DNA from: Duganella phyllosphaerae
GTDB lineage: Bacteria; Pseudomonadota; Gammaproteobacteria; Burkholderiales; Burkholderiaceae_D
Reading direction: 5' to 3'
Length of the DNA: 64,000 bases
Assembly: GCF_001758785.1 (NCBI RefSeq)
Contig: NZ_LROM01000072.1
Location: 1 to 64,000, forward strand
Position 1 is the stretch's first letter. Each line of letters begins with the position of its first letter. Below are positions 17,183 through 24,586 of this stretch, in pieces. A program made the translations under genes and the position numbers. The notes beneath the pieces are model-generated. The model had not been told where the DNA came from. It did no database searches and saw nothing but the letters and a program-made list of their open reading frames with translations.

Positions 17183-18475
17183 TTATTTCGCGGGGGTGCG
17201 CGCAGGTATCATCAACACGGCGCCGGCCGCGATCAAGGCGGCAATCGAGAAGCCATAAAAGTTCCAGTGCGACCCGATGGCGAGGCTGGCAATGAAGCCG
17301 CCCAGCAAGGGGCCGCACAGCGCGCCGATGCGGCCGAAGCTCAAGGCCCAGCCGGTAGCGGTGGCGCGGGCAAACGGCGCCACGTAGTTGGCCAGGTAGG
17401 CGGTCAGGATCAGCGACGCCGACACGCTGCCGAAGCCGGCGACCGCCACCAGCGCGTAGTTGGTCCACAGCGATCCACTGAAGGCCAGCGCCGCGATGCC
17501 GGCGGCGCCAAGCAGGTACGACCCCGCGACCACGGCGCGCACGCCGAAGGCGTCGGCAATGCGGCCGAGCAAAATACCGCCGACCGCCGAGGCGAAACTG
17601 AAGACCGCCAGGAACGACAGGCTGTCGCCGAGGTCGTAGCCACTCTTGCGCATGATTTGCGGCAGCCATTGCGTCAGGCCGCACACCAGCAGCAGGCCCA
17701 TGAACAGCGCCACCCAGAAACAGGCGGTGGCGAAGATGTTGGGCCGGGCGAAAATTTCCTTCACGCCCGGGCGCCAGCCCAACTGCGTCGCAATCCTGGA
17801 CGCACCGCCGTGGCTACCGGCGACGCCCAGCCGGGTGGCCAGGGCCCTGGCGCGCTGGTGCAGTCCCCTGGCGCGCAGGAACTCGATCGATTCCGGCAGC
17901 AACCAGACGATCAAGGGGATAAAGAACAGTGGAAACACGCCGACGGCCACCACGCCGCGCCAGCCATAGATCGGCAGCAAGCCTTTTGCCGTCAGCGCGG
18001 CGGCGAAGATGCCCAGCGAGTAGCCCGAATACATCAGGCCATAGTTGAAGCTCTTGCGCGACGCCGGCGAATACTCGGTGGTCAAGGCGGCAGCGATCGG
18101 AATGATGCCGCCCAGGCCCAGGCCGCCCAGTAAGCGGCTGACGCCGAACCACAGCGGCGTCGGCGCCATGGCGACACCGACCATGCTCAGCGTAAACAGC
18201 GCGAGGCAGCCGACAAACATCGGTTTGCGCCCGTAGACGTCGCTCATGGTGGCGATCACCAGCCCGCCGACCAGCATGCCGACGATGGTGTAGGCGCCGA
18301 ACGCGCCAAGTTGCAGCGGGGTAAGCTGCCACGCCGGGTCCACCGACAACGACGGCAGGATCGCGCCGATGACGCCGACGTCATAGCCTTCCGCAAAAAT
18401 CCCGAGCCAGCATAAAAACAGGGTCAGGTAGGTGGTTCTGGCAGGAACATCCGTGGTCTTTTTAATTGTTTGCAT
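17183..18475 (-). CDS. Aromatic acid:H+ symporter (MFS, AAHS family)
   Basis: A 430-residue major-facilitator protein with twelve predicted membrane helices. Typical AAHS features are the acidic residue in helix 1 (GIFAEGYDVGVIGAILPSL) and the loop 2-3 motif SDVYGRKP. These carry benzoate, 3-hydroxybenzoate, gentisate or related acids with protons (BenK, PcaK, MhbT). It closes the operon that starts with the ferredoxin oxidoreductase genes; only 28 bp separate it from the flavodoxin gene. The neighbours suggest it imports the hydroxy- or amino-benzoate-type acid that the operon degrades. Confidence 0.9.
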   Translation of the reverse strand: MQTIKKTTDVPARTTYLTLFLCWLGIFAEGYDVGVIGAILPSLSVDPAWQLTPLQLGAFGAYTIVGMLVGGLVIATMSDVYGRKPMFVGCLALFTLSMVGVAMAPTPLWFGVSRLLGGLGLGGIIPIAAALTTEYSPASRKSFNYGLMYSGYSLGIFAAALTAKGLLPIYGWRGVVAVGVFPLFFIPLIVWLLPESIEFLRARGLHQRARALATRLGVAGSHGGASRIATQLGWRPGVKEIFARPNIFATACFWVALFMGLLLVCGLTQWLPQIMRKSGYDLGDSLSFLAVFSFASAVGGILLGRIADAFGVRAVVAGSYLLGAAGIAALAFSGSLWTNYALVAVAGFGSVSASLILTAYLANYVAPFARATATGWALSFGRIGALCGPLLGGFIASLAIGSHWNFYGFSIAALIAAGAVLMIPARTPAK

Positions 18476-18503
18476 TCCATGTCTCCCATGCGCTCCAACT
18501 TTC

Positions 18504-19094
18504 TTATTGCGTCACCCCGTAGCGCATTTGCCGCGCCACCGTGGCAACCCGCTGGCCCAGGCAGAATGCCGTGGCGCGGTCGCTTTCCGGCGGCGCCTGT
18601 TCGGCGCCCTGGTCGACATTCGACTGCGCCATCGCGCCGAGGAAGCTGCCCAGCCGGTTCAGATCATCGACGCTGCCCTGGGTCGAGTTGTTGCCCGCCC
18701 GCAGCCCGAGGCTGACCCACAGCATGCCGTGCTGGGCGGCGAAAATCGCCAGTTGCACCAGGGTGTTGAGCTTGTCCCCACTCTGGCTGGCCGAGTTGGT
18801 GAAGCCGGCGGCCAGCTTGTCGCGCCACTGGCCGCGCGCCAACCGGCTCTCTTCCATGAAGGCCTTGAAGCCGGCCGACACGCTGCCCATGTAGGTCGGC
18901 GAACCGAACACCAGGGCGTCGAAGCGCTGCAACTCCTGCATGCGCAGGATCGCCGTGGCGGCGTCGAACAGCTCGCCGTTCGCGCCGCTCTCCTCGACCC
19001 CGCGCAACACCGCCTGCGCCAGGGTTGCGGTGTGTCCCTCGCCGCTATGGAAAATCACGGCGACGCGGATGCCACCGCAGTCCGGCGCGGCCAT
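18504..19094 (-). CDS. Flavodoxin-fold NAD(P)H:quinone oxidoreductase-like protein (WrbA-like)
   Basis: A 196-residue flavodoxin-like protein. The FMN phosphate loop is HSGEGHTATLA near residues 16-26, and FGSPTYMGSVSAGFKAFME near 63-81 is the second FMN-binding segment typical of WrbA/flavodoxin-family quinone reductases. The start lies one base after the stop of the maleate isomerase gene (TGAGATG). It may reduce quinones produced from hydroquinone-type intermediates such as gentisate. Alternatively it may be an electron partner for the 2-oxoacid:ferredoxin oxidoreductase of the same operon. The sequence does not decide between these. Confidence 0.85.
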   Translation of the reverse strand: MAAPDCGGIRVAVIFHSGEGHTATLAQAVLRGVEESGANGELFDAATAILRMQELQRFDALVFGSPTYMGSVSAGFKAFMEESRLARGQWRDKLAAGFTNSASQSGDKLNTLVQLAIFAAQHGMLWVSLGLRAGNNSTQGSVDDLNRLGSFLGAMAQSNVDQGAEQAPPESDRATAFCLGQRVATVARQMRYGVTQ

Positions 19095-19095
19095 C

Positions 19096-19872
19096 TCAGT
19101 AACGCCCGGTCAGCAAGCTGCCGGCGTCCGGCACCCGGGTTTCCAGGCCCAGCATGGTGAGCATTTTCCAGGTCGTGCACACCGCTGCCGACACCACCGG
19201 GATGCCGGCCTGCGCCTCGACCAGCGGCACCGCGGCCAGCGACGGCATCTGCACGCAGGCCGAAATCACCAGCGCGTCGATGCCCTGCAGCGAGACGTTC
19301 TTGTAGATGTCCAGCAACGCCAGCGGGTCGCGCGCGCCCACTTCGAGGTTGTCGGGGATCTCCAGCGCACAGTAGTCGTGCACGTGGATCTCCTCGCTCT
19401 CGATGTAATCGACCACCAGCTTGGTCAGCGGCTTCATGTAGGGGCAGATCACCGAGACGCGCTTGGCGCCCATCGCGTGCAAACCCTCGATCAGCGCGCC
19501 GGCGCTGCTCACCACCGGCGCGGCGCCACCGTTTTGCACCGTGCGCGCATGCAAACGCTGCTCCGACTGGCGGTGGTAGCCGGTGCCCATGCTCATGATG
19601 GCGACCAGGCAGGCATAGCCCATCACGTCGACGCGGGCGTCGGAGAGCTCGTCGGCGCAGCGGTCGGAGTCGCGGTCCATCGCCTCCAGTTCCTCCTTGG
19701 TGACCTTTTTCATGCGCATGCGGCTGGAATGGAAGGTGAAGCGCTCAGGCAGGATCAATTCGCGCGCGCGCAGCATCGCCGGGATCTCGGTTTCCATCGT
19801 GGTGTTCGAACTGGGCACGATCTGGCCGATACGGAAGCGCTTGGCGGCTTGCTGGTTCATATTGGTCGTCAT
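19096..19872 (-). CDS. Maleate cis-trans isomerase (Asp/Glu racemase superfamily)
   Basis: A 258-residue enzyme converting maleate to fumarate. The two catalytic cysteines are seen in GYAC88LV and SAC206VQMP, the pattern of NicE-type maleate isomerases and arylmalonate decarboxylases. The N-terminal PSSNTTMETE segment binds the carboxylates in this family. The start at 19872 is one base after the stop of the preceding gene. In this operon it follows a gentisate-type dioxygenase and a fumarylacetoacetate-hydrolase-family enzyme. That order fits direct hydrolysis of maleylpyruvate to maleate plus pyruvate, with maleate then feeding the TCA cycle as fumarate. A nicotinate pathway is less likely because no other nic genes are present. 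Confidence 0.85.
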   Translation of the reverse strand: MTTNMNQQAAKRFRIGQIVPSSNTTMETEIPAMLRARELILPERFTFHSSRMRMKKVTKEELEAMDRDSDRCADELSDARVDVMGYACLVAIMSMGTGYHRQSEQRLHARTVQNGGAAPVVSSAGALIEGLHAMGAKRVSVICPYMKPLTKLVVDYIESEEIHVHDYCALEIPDNLEVGARDPLALLDIYKNVSLQGIDALVISACVQMPSLAAVPLVEAQAGIPVVSAAVCTTWKMLTMLGLETRVPDAGSLLTGRY

Positions 19873-19873
19873 C

Positions 19874-20782
19874 TCACACCGCCACGACAGGGTTGCGCAG
19901 CTCGCCGATCGACTCGACACCCAGTTCCACCACGTCGCCGGGCCACAGCCACTCCTGCGGACTGCGGCCGGCGCCCACACCCGACGGCGTGCCGGTGGCG
20001 ATGATGTCGCCCGGCTCCAGGGTGATGGCCGAGCTGATGTCGGCGATCAGGGTCGGGATGTTGAAGAGCAGGTGGCGGGTATTCGACTGCTGCTTGATCT
20101 GGCCGTTAACTTTCAGCCACAGGTCGAGGTTGTGCGGATCGGTCACTTCGTCGGCGGTGACGATGCACGGGCCCATCGGCGCGAACGTGTCCTGGCCCTT
20201 GGAGAAGATCCATTGACCGGCGCGGCGGCAGTCGCGCGCGCTGACGTCGTTGATGACGGTGTACCCGAACACGGCATCCATGGCGTTTTCCTGGCTGACG
20301 CGGCGGCAAGTGGCGCCCATGACCACGGCCAGCTCGACTTCCCAGTCCAGCTGCTGGGTGATCTTGGCGTTGTGTTCGATGGCGTCGCCAGGGCCGATCA
20401 CGCTGGTTGGCGGCTTGGAGAACACCACCGGTTGTTTGGGCAGATCGGACGAGGTGTCGAGCGTGCGGGCCGACTCGGCGACGTGCTCGACGTAGTTCAG
20501 TCCGATGCCGAAGATGTTCTTGCGCGGACGCGGAATCGGCGCCAGCAGGCGCACATTGGCTGCCGGCGTGGCCACGCCTACCGGCCAGTTGCCGGCGAAC
20601 TTGCTGACCAGCTCGCGGGTGCGATCGAGCGAGGCCGGCGCGGCGTCGATGAAGTCGAGCATATTGTCGGGCAGCGTGACGCCGGCGGCGGCGCCCAGGC
20701 GCTCGATATCGATGGCAAAGCCATCGACCAGTGCGCCAAGGCGGGTCTGCAGCTTACGGGTCTGGAAGGTAATCAGTTTCAT
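19874..20782 (-). CDS. Fumarylacetoacetate hydrolase family protein (maleyl/fumarylpyruvate hydrolase-like)
   Basis: A 302-residue FAH-family enzyme. The N-terminal cap (residues 1-95) is followed by the catalytic domain beginning IFGIGLNYVEHVAE. The metal ligands are the two Glu of DWEVELAVVMG and the Asp of GYTVINDVSARD, and GTPSGVGAGRSPQ is the conserved active-site loop. It hydrolyses C-C bonds in 2,4-dioxo acids. It lies 25 bp after the ring-cleavage dioxygenase and just before maleate isomerase, which indicates maleylpyruvate rather than fumarylpyruvate as substrate. No glutathione-dependent isomerase gene is seen in the window. Confidence 0.88.
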   Translation of the reverse strand: MKLITFQTRKLQTRLGALVDGFAIDIERLGAAAGVTLPDNMLDFIDAAPASLDRTRELVSKFAGNWPVGVATPAANVRLLAPIPRPRKNIFGIGLNYVEHVAESARTLDTSSDLPKQPVVFSKPPTSVIGPGDAIEHNAKITQQLDWEVELAVVMGATCRRVSQENAMDAVFGYTVINDVSARDCRRAGQWIFSKGQDTFAPMGPCIVTADEVTDPHNLDLWLKVNGQIKQQSNTRHLLFNIPTLIADISSAITLEPGDIIATGTPSGVGAGRSPQEWLWPGDVVELGVESIGELRNPVVAV

Positions 20783-20807
20783 GTTGTTCTCTTTTCTTTT
20801 GATTGAA

Positions 20808-21917
20808 CTACTGTTGCGCTGTCACACGCTGGTGGCCGCCGTTGTCGTCCCATGCCTCTTCGCGATACAGGCCGAGCGCACGCATGACGGGAAAATCGTT
20901 GAAGGAAAACAGGCAGGCGTCCTCGCTGGCCGAGCCGTTGGCGTGCTCGTGCACTTCCCACGAAGGCACGCAGAAGATGTCCTTCTCCTGCCAGTCGAGG
21001 CGTTTGCCGCCGACGATGGAATAGCCGCTGCCCTTGGCCACCTGGTACATCACGCTGCCGGTGTGGCGGTGCGCCCTGGTGTGTTCGCCCGGGCGCAGCA
21101 TCTGCATGCTGGCGCCCATGGTCGGCATGACCGGCCCGCCCGTCACCGGGTTGACGAACTGCTGGATAATGCCGTCGTAGGGTGAGCCGTCGCTGACCCT
21201 GGCGTAGTTCTGCAGCGCCTCGTAGGTGGCGTCCCACTGGTACTTGAACAGCGGCGAATACGGCTTGTCCCACTTGAAATTGACGGGCATCAGGCCGGGG
21301 CCGCCGAAGGTCAGCGTCGAATCGTCCACCGGGAAGGTGGGCTTTTGCACCAGGTCCGGATGCACGGCGTAAAAATTGGCCTCCAGGGCGTTGACCAGCG
21401 GGATGTCGAGGCCGTCCTGCCACACGCACCACTCACCGGACTCCTCGACCCCGTGCTGGTGCCAGGTGCCGTTCGGCGTCAGCACGAAGTCGCGCGCGTT
21501 GAGCGTCATCTTGTGGCCGTCGACCACCGTGTAGGCGCCGGCGCCTTCCATGATGAAGCGCAGCGCCGAAGCAGAATGGCAGTGCGCGCTGGCCTCCTCG
21601 CCGGGCCGCATCACCTGCAGCCCGGAATACAGCCAGCCGACGCTGGCGCTGACGTCGCGCCGGCCCGGATTGGTCAGCATCACGACGCGCCGGCCGGCCT
21701 GCTCTGGCGTCACCAGGTCGACCGAGCGCAACACCAGTTCGCGCAGGTCGCGGTAGCGCCACAGCGTCGCTTGCGACGACGATTTCGGGAACCACGGCTC
21801 GATCTTGTTGGCCACGGTCCACAGCGCGCCGGCCTCGTGCTGCGCCAGCTGGCGGTAATATTCCTGCAGTTCAGGGGTGTCCTCGACGTTGGCCCGGCCG
21901 ATCATATTTTCACGCAT
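20808..21917 (-). CDS. Gentisate 1,2-dioxygenase-family bicupin ring-cleavage enzyme
   Basis: A 369-residue bicupin, the family's usual size. The start at ATG 21917 has AGGAGA before it; the longer open frame overlaps the nitrilase gene. The first cupin shows A-H112-C-H114 and H153/H155 (TWHQHG) as Fe(II) ligands. The second retains only a partial set (RAHRHTGSVMY). The family cleaves gentisate, salicylate, 1-hydroxy-2-naphthoate or 5-amino/5-hydroxy analogues between the carboxyl- and hydroxyl-bearing carbons. It overlaps the nitrilase gene by 8 bp and precedes the hydrolase. With a salicylyl-CoA or anthraniloyl-CoA 5-hydroxylase nearby, gentisate or 5-hydroxyanthranilate are both candidate substrates. 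Confidence 0.88.
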   Translation of the reverse strand: MRENMIGRANVEDTPELQEYYRQLAQHEAGALWTVANKIEPWFPKSSSQATLWRYRDLRELVLRSVDLVTPEQAGRRVVMLTNPGRRDVSASVGWLYSGLQVMRPGEEASAHCHSASALRFIMEGAGAYTVVDGHKMTLNARDFVLTPNGTWHQHGVEESGEWCVWQDGLDIPLVNALEANFYAVHPDLVQKPTFPVDDSTLTFGGPGLMPVNFKWDKPYSPLFKYQWDATYEALQNYARVSDGSPYDGIIQQFVNPVTGGPVMPTMGASMQMLRPGEHTRAHRHTGSVMYQVAKGSGYSIVGGKRLDWQEKDIFCVPSWEVHEHANGSASEDACLFSFNDFPVMRALGLYREEAWDDNGGHQRVTAQQ

Positions 21918-22962
21918 GACGTTCTCCTGCTTGCAAGTCGGCGGCGGCGCCGTCGGTTTCATCGGGGTGCGCGCGGCCGGCCTCGCTGCTGGCAGGCGCG
22001 GCGCCGTACAGGGTGATCGGGCGCTGCGGCGCAGTGTTGACCTTCAGCTCGAAAATGTCGAAGCGGTTGTAGTGGCCAACGATGTCGTGCATCTGCTTGA
22101 GCTGGATGCAGCGTCCCAGGTCGATTTCGCCGTAGACGATGCCCTCTTCGTCGAGCAGCGGTTCGCCAACGACGCGGCCGTCGGGGCCGATGATGGCCGA
22201 GAACGCGCTGTTCTTGCGTTCGAGCAAAGCACGCACGCCCGGCTTGGCGCGCTCCATCGCGGCGATGATTTCCTCCGACACCGTCGAGCAAGAGACCACG
22301 GTAAATACCTTGCCCTCGAAGCTGTGCGCCATCGCCCGCACCTTGATGGCCTCGGCCATGTCGTAGTCGGGCGGCGCCACCGGCAGCGAGATATAGTTGG
22401 CCACGTGGACCAGCTCGCCCTGCGCCAGCAGCGCGTAGCGCGCCAGCGTATTGGTGTTCTCGCCGCAGGCCAGCGCGCCCAGCGGACCGATGTCGGTCTG
22501 ATGCACCTTGAGGCCGCTGGCGTCGCCCGGCGCCCAGGTCAGTTTTTCCGCCCAGGTCGGCACCAGCTTGCGGTGGCGGCCCAGCAGGCGGCCGTCGGCG
22601 CCGATCGTCAGCACGGTGTTGTAGATGGTTCCCAGGCTGTGCGCGGCGCGCTCGTTGACGCCGATGACGACATTGATGTTGGCCTTGCGCGCGGCGCTGC
22701 ACAGGGCGTCCACTTCCGGCCCCGGCACCAGGATGGCGCTGCGGTACAGCCGTTCGAACCAGGCGCTGCCCTCGAGCGGCGTCATGATCCAGCTCCAGTA
22801 CGGGTAGCCGGCGATGAACACTTCGGGGAAGGCCACCAGGCGGGCGCCGCCGGCAGCGGCCTGGTGGATCAGCGAGACCGCCTTGTCGACGGTCGCCGCC
22901 GTGTCCAGGAACACCGGCGCGGCCTGCACCGCCGCGGCGATGAACTTCGGTAATTCAAGCAT
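21910..22962 (-). CDS. Nitrilase (carbon-nitrogen hydrolase superfamily)
   Basis: A 350-residue nitrilase with the complete Glu-Lys-Cys triad: E47 in FPEVFIAGYPYW, K132 in GRHRKLVPTWAEK and C166 in LGALACGENTN. The CGEN(T/N) context and the length are those of true nitrilases rather than amidases, so the expected reaction is nitrile to carboxylic acid plus ammonia. The last 30 residues are a low-complexity Ala/Glu tail. It lies between the ferredoxin oxidoreductase subunit gene (22 bp upstream) and the ring-cleavage gene, with which it overlaps by 8 bp. An aromatic or arylacetonitrile substrate is therefore likely, and may be an alternative entry to the pathway. Confidence 0.9.
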   Translation of the reverse strand: MLELPKFIAAAVQAAPVFLDTAATVDKAVSLIHQAAAGGARLVAFPEVFIAGYPYWSWIMTPLEGSAWFERLYRSAILVPGPEVDALCSAARKANINVVIGVNERAAHSLGTIYNTVLTIGADGRLLGRHRKLVPTWAEKLTWAPGDASGLKVHQTDIGPLGALACGENTNTLARYALLAQGELVHVANYISLPVAPPDYDMAEAIKVRAMAHSFEGKVFTVVSCSTVSEEIIAAMERAKPGVRALLERKNSAFSAIIGPDGRVVGEPLLDEEGIVYGEIDLGRCIQLKQMHDIVGHYNRFDIFELKVNTAPQRPITLYGAAPASSEAGRAHPDETDGAAADLQAGERHA

Positions 22963-22984
22963 GGTATTTCCTCCAAAAAGTTTT

Positions 22985-24586
22985 TTAGTGCGCCGCCAGC
23001 GTGGCGTCGGACCAGTTCCAGCCCTGCAGCAAGGTGGCCAGCTGCACGCCCTCCTCGTCCTTCAGGGCCGCCTCGCGCAATTGCCGGATGCGGCTGACGC
23101 CGTCGTCATTAGCCAGCAGTTTCGGCAGCAATCCCTCGATCAGCTTGAAATTGCGCATGCCGCGCGCGTGGGTATCGCCGTAGCCCTTCACCAGGCGCTG
23201 ACATTCGGCGATTTCCAGCGCCATCGCGTAGTGCGAGCCGGCGTTCTGCTCGATATGCGCGAGCCAGTTGCACATTTCCGCGTGTTCGCGCTGGTAGCGC
23301 AGCGACTTCGGCCGGGTGCCGCGCAGCGCCGCCACGCCGTACAGCAGCAGGAAGCCGCGCAGCGAGGTGGTGCGCACCACGCGCCCCTTGCTGGTAGCGC
23401 GTTCCAGAGCGTTGCGCAGCGCGCCCGGACGCATCAGCAATGTGCCCAGCCAGACCGGCAAGGTGTCGGCGATCTCGTCGAGGCGCGGATGGAAATACTC
23501 GTTGATGTGCAAGACCTGGTCGGCCTTGGCCTTGACTTCCTTGTTGACGCGCTCGAAGCGGGTGGCGCGGATTTTCAGGTCCGCCACCCGCACCGTGTCC
23601 TCGTACGACATCCACAGCGCCAGGTAGCGCGCGGTCTCGACCAGCAGCGGCGCGTTGCTGTCGCCGCGCCGCTGGTCGATGTCGCGCAGCGGCGCCAGCC
23701 GTTTCAGGTAGAGCTCGGCATAAGCCAGGCTCTGGTAGTCGGCCAGGCGCCGCACGGCGGCCTTCAGGACCGTGCCGGCCACCGCCGGGAACTCGGCGGC
23801 GATGCGCTCATCCATCGCCTTGAGCAGGCCCTGGGTGCGCTCGACAACCGCCGGACGCGCTGCCGGGGTCTGCGGGGCCGGGCCATTTTGCGCCAGGTCG
23901 AAGCCGGCGCCGAAGGCTTTCAGGCTGCTGTCGACGCCAACGCCGGCGCGGCGGATCGCCGCTTCGAACTGCTCGCGGCTGAAGGGCAAGGCGCCGGTGC
24001 CGGCCAGCGCGCCGAACAGGGCCGCGCTGATGACGCTGCCGTTGCGCTCGGCCAGCACGGCGAAATCGCCGTAGACGAAACGCTTGGCCGCCTTTTGCGC
24101 CGCCGCGATAAAGGGCGCGGGATCGACGCGGCCGTCGCCCATCGCGCTCTTCTCGGTCATCGAATAGACCCGGTTGGTGGACGCGACCAGGGTGGTCTCG
24201 CCGGGGCTGACCAGGCCGCGCTGCACGGCGCGCCCCATTTCCATCAGCTCGGAGGCGACCACGATGTCGACGTCGCCCGGCACCGGCATCAGCGACAGCA
24301 CCGGCGCTGGCGCGTGGCCGTTGGCCGACGCCGCCTGCGGCAGGAACTCGACATAGTAGATGGTGGTGCCGGTGCGCTGGGCCACGCCGGGCACCGAAGT
24401 GCTCTGCGCCGGATAGCCCTGCTGCTCGGCAAGGTCGACGATCCAGTCGGCCAACACACCGCCGCCCTCGCCGCCCATGGCGAGGATGGCGATGCAGATC
24501 GGCCGCACCTGGGGCGCCGGCTTGGCGGACTCGCCCGCGTAACGGGCTTCGGTGAAGGTAGTCTGGTTTGGCATGGTGTTATGCAT
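22985..24586 (-). CDS. iorB: Indolepyruvate ferredoxin oxidoreductase, beta-family subunit
   Basis: A 533-residue protein. The N-terminal 230 residues are the pyruvate:ferredoxin oxidoreductase gamma domain (AILAMGGEGGGVLADWI, then STSVPGVAQRTGTTIYYVE), which binds CoA or shapes the active site. The remainder is the long helical extension found in the betaproteobacterial form of this subunit (I believe DUF6537). The start overlaps the alpha-subunit gene by 8 bp, and MPNQ at 24574 is an alternative start. Together the subunits oxidatively decarboxylate aryl-2-oxoacids to acyl-CoA with ferredoxin as acceptor. The family names indolepyruvate, but phenylpyruvate or phenylglyoxylate-type acids are also possible here. 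Confidence 0.88.
   Translation of the reverse strand: MHNTMPNQTTFTEARYAGESAKPAPQVRPICIAILAMGGEGGGVLADWIVDLAEQQGYPAQSTSVPGVAQRTGTTIYYVEFLPQAASANGHAPAPVLSLMPVPGDVDIVVASELMEMGRAVQRGLVSPGETTLVASTNRVYSMTEKSAMGDGRVDPAPFIAAAQKAAKRFVYGDFAVLAERNGSVISAALFGALAGTGALPFSREQFEAAIRRAGVGVDSSLKAFGAGFDLAQNGPAPQTPAARPAVVERTQGLLKAMDERIAAEFPAVAGTVLKAAVRRLADYQSLAYAELYLKRLAPLRDIDQRRGDSNAPLLVETARYLALWMSYEDTVRVADLKIRATRFERVNKEVKAKADQVLHINEYFHPRLDEIADTLPVWLGTLLMRPGALRNALERATSKGRVVRTTSLRGFLLLYGVAALRGTRPKSLRYQREHAEMCNWLAHIEQNAGSHYAMALEIAECQRLVKGYGDTHARGMRNFKLIEGLLPKLLANDDGVSRIRQLREAALKDEEGVQLATLLQGWNWSDATLAAH

Noticed and set aside
19096..21917. Nicotinate (nic) degradation locus
   Set aside because: Only the maleate isomerase fits; the dihydroxypyridine dioxygenase, deformylase and maleamate amidase genes are absent.
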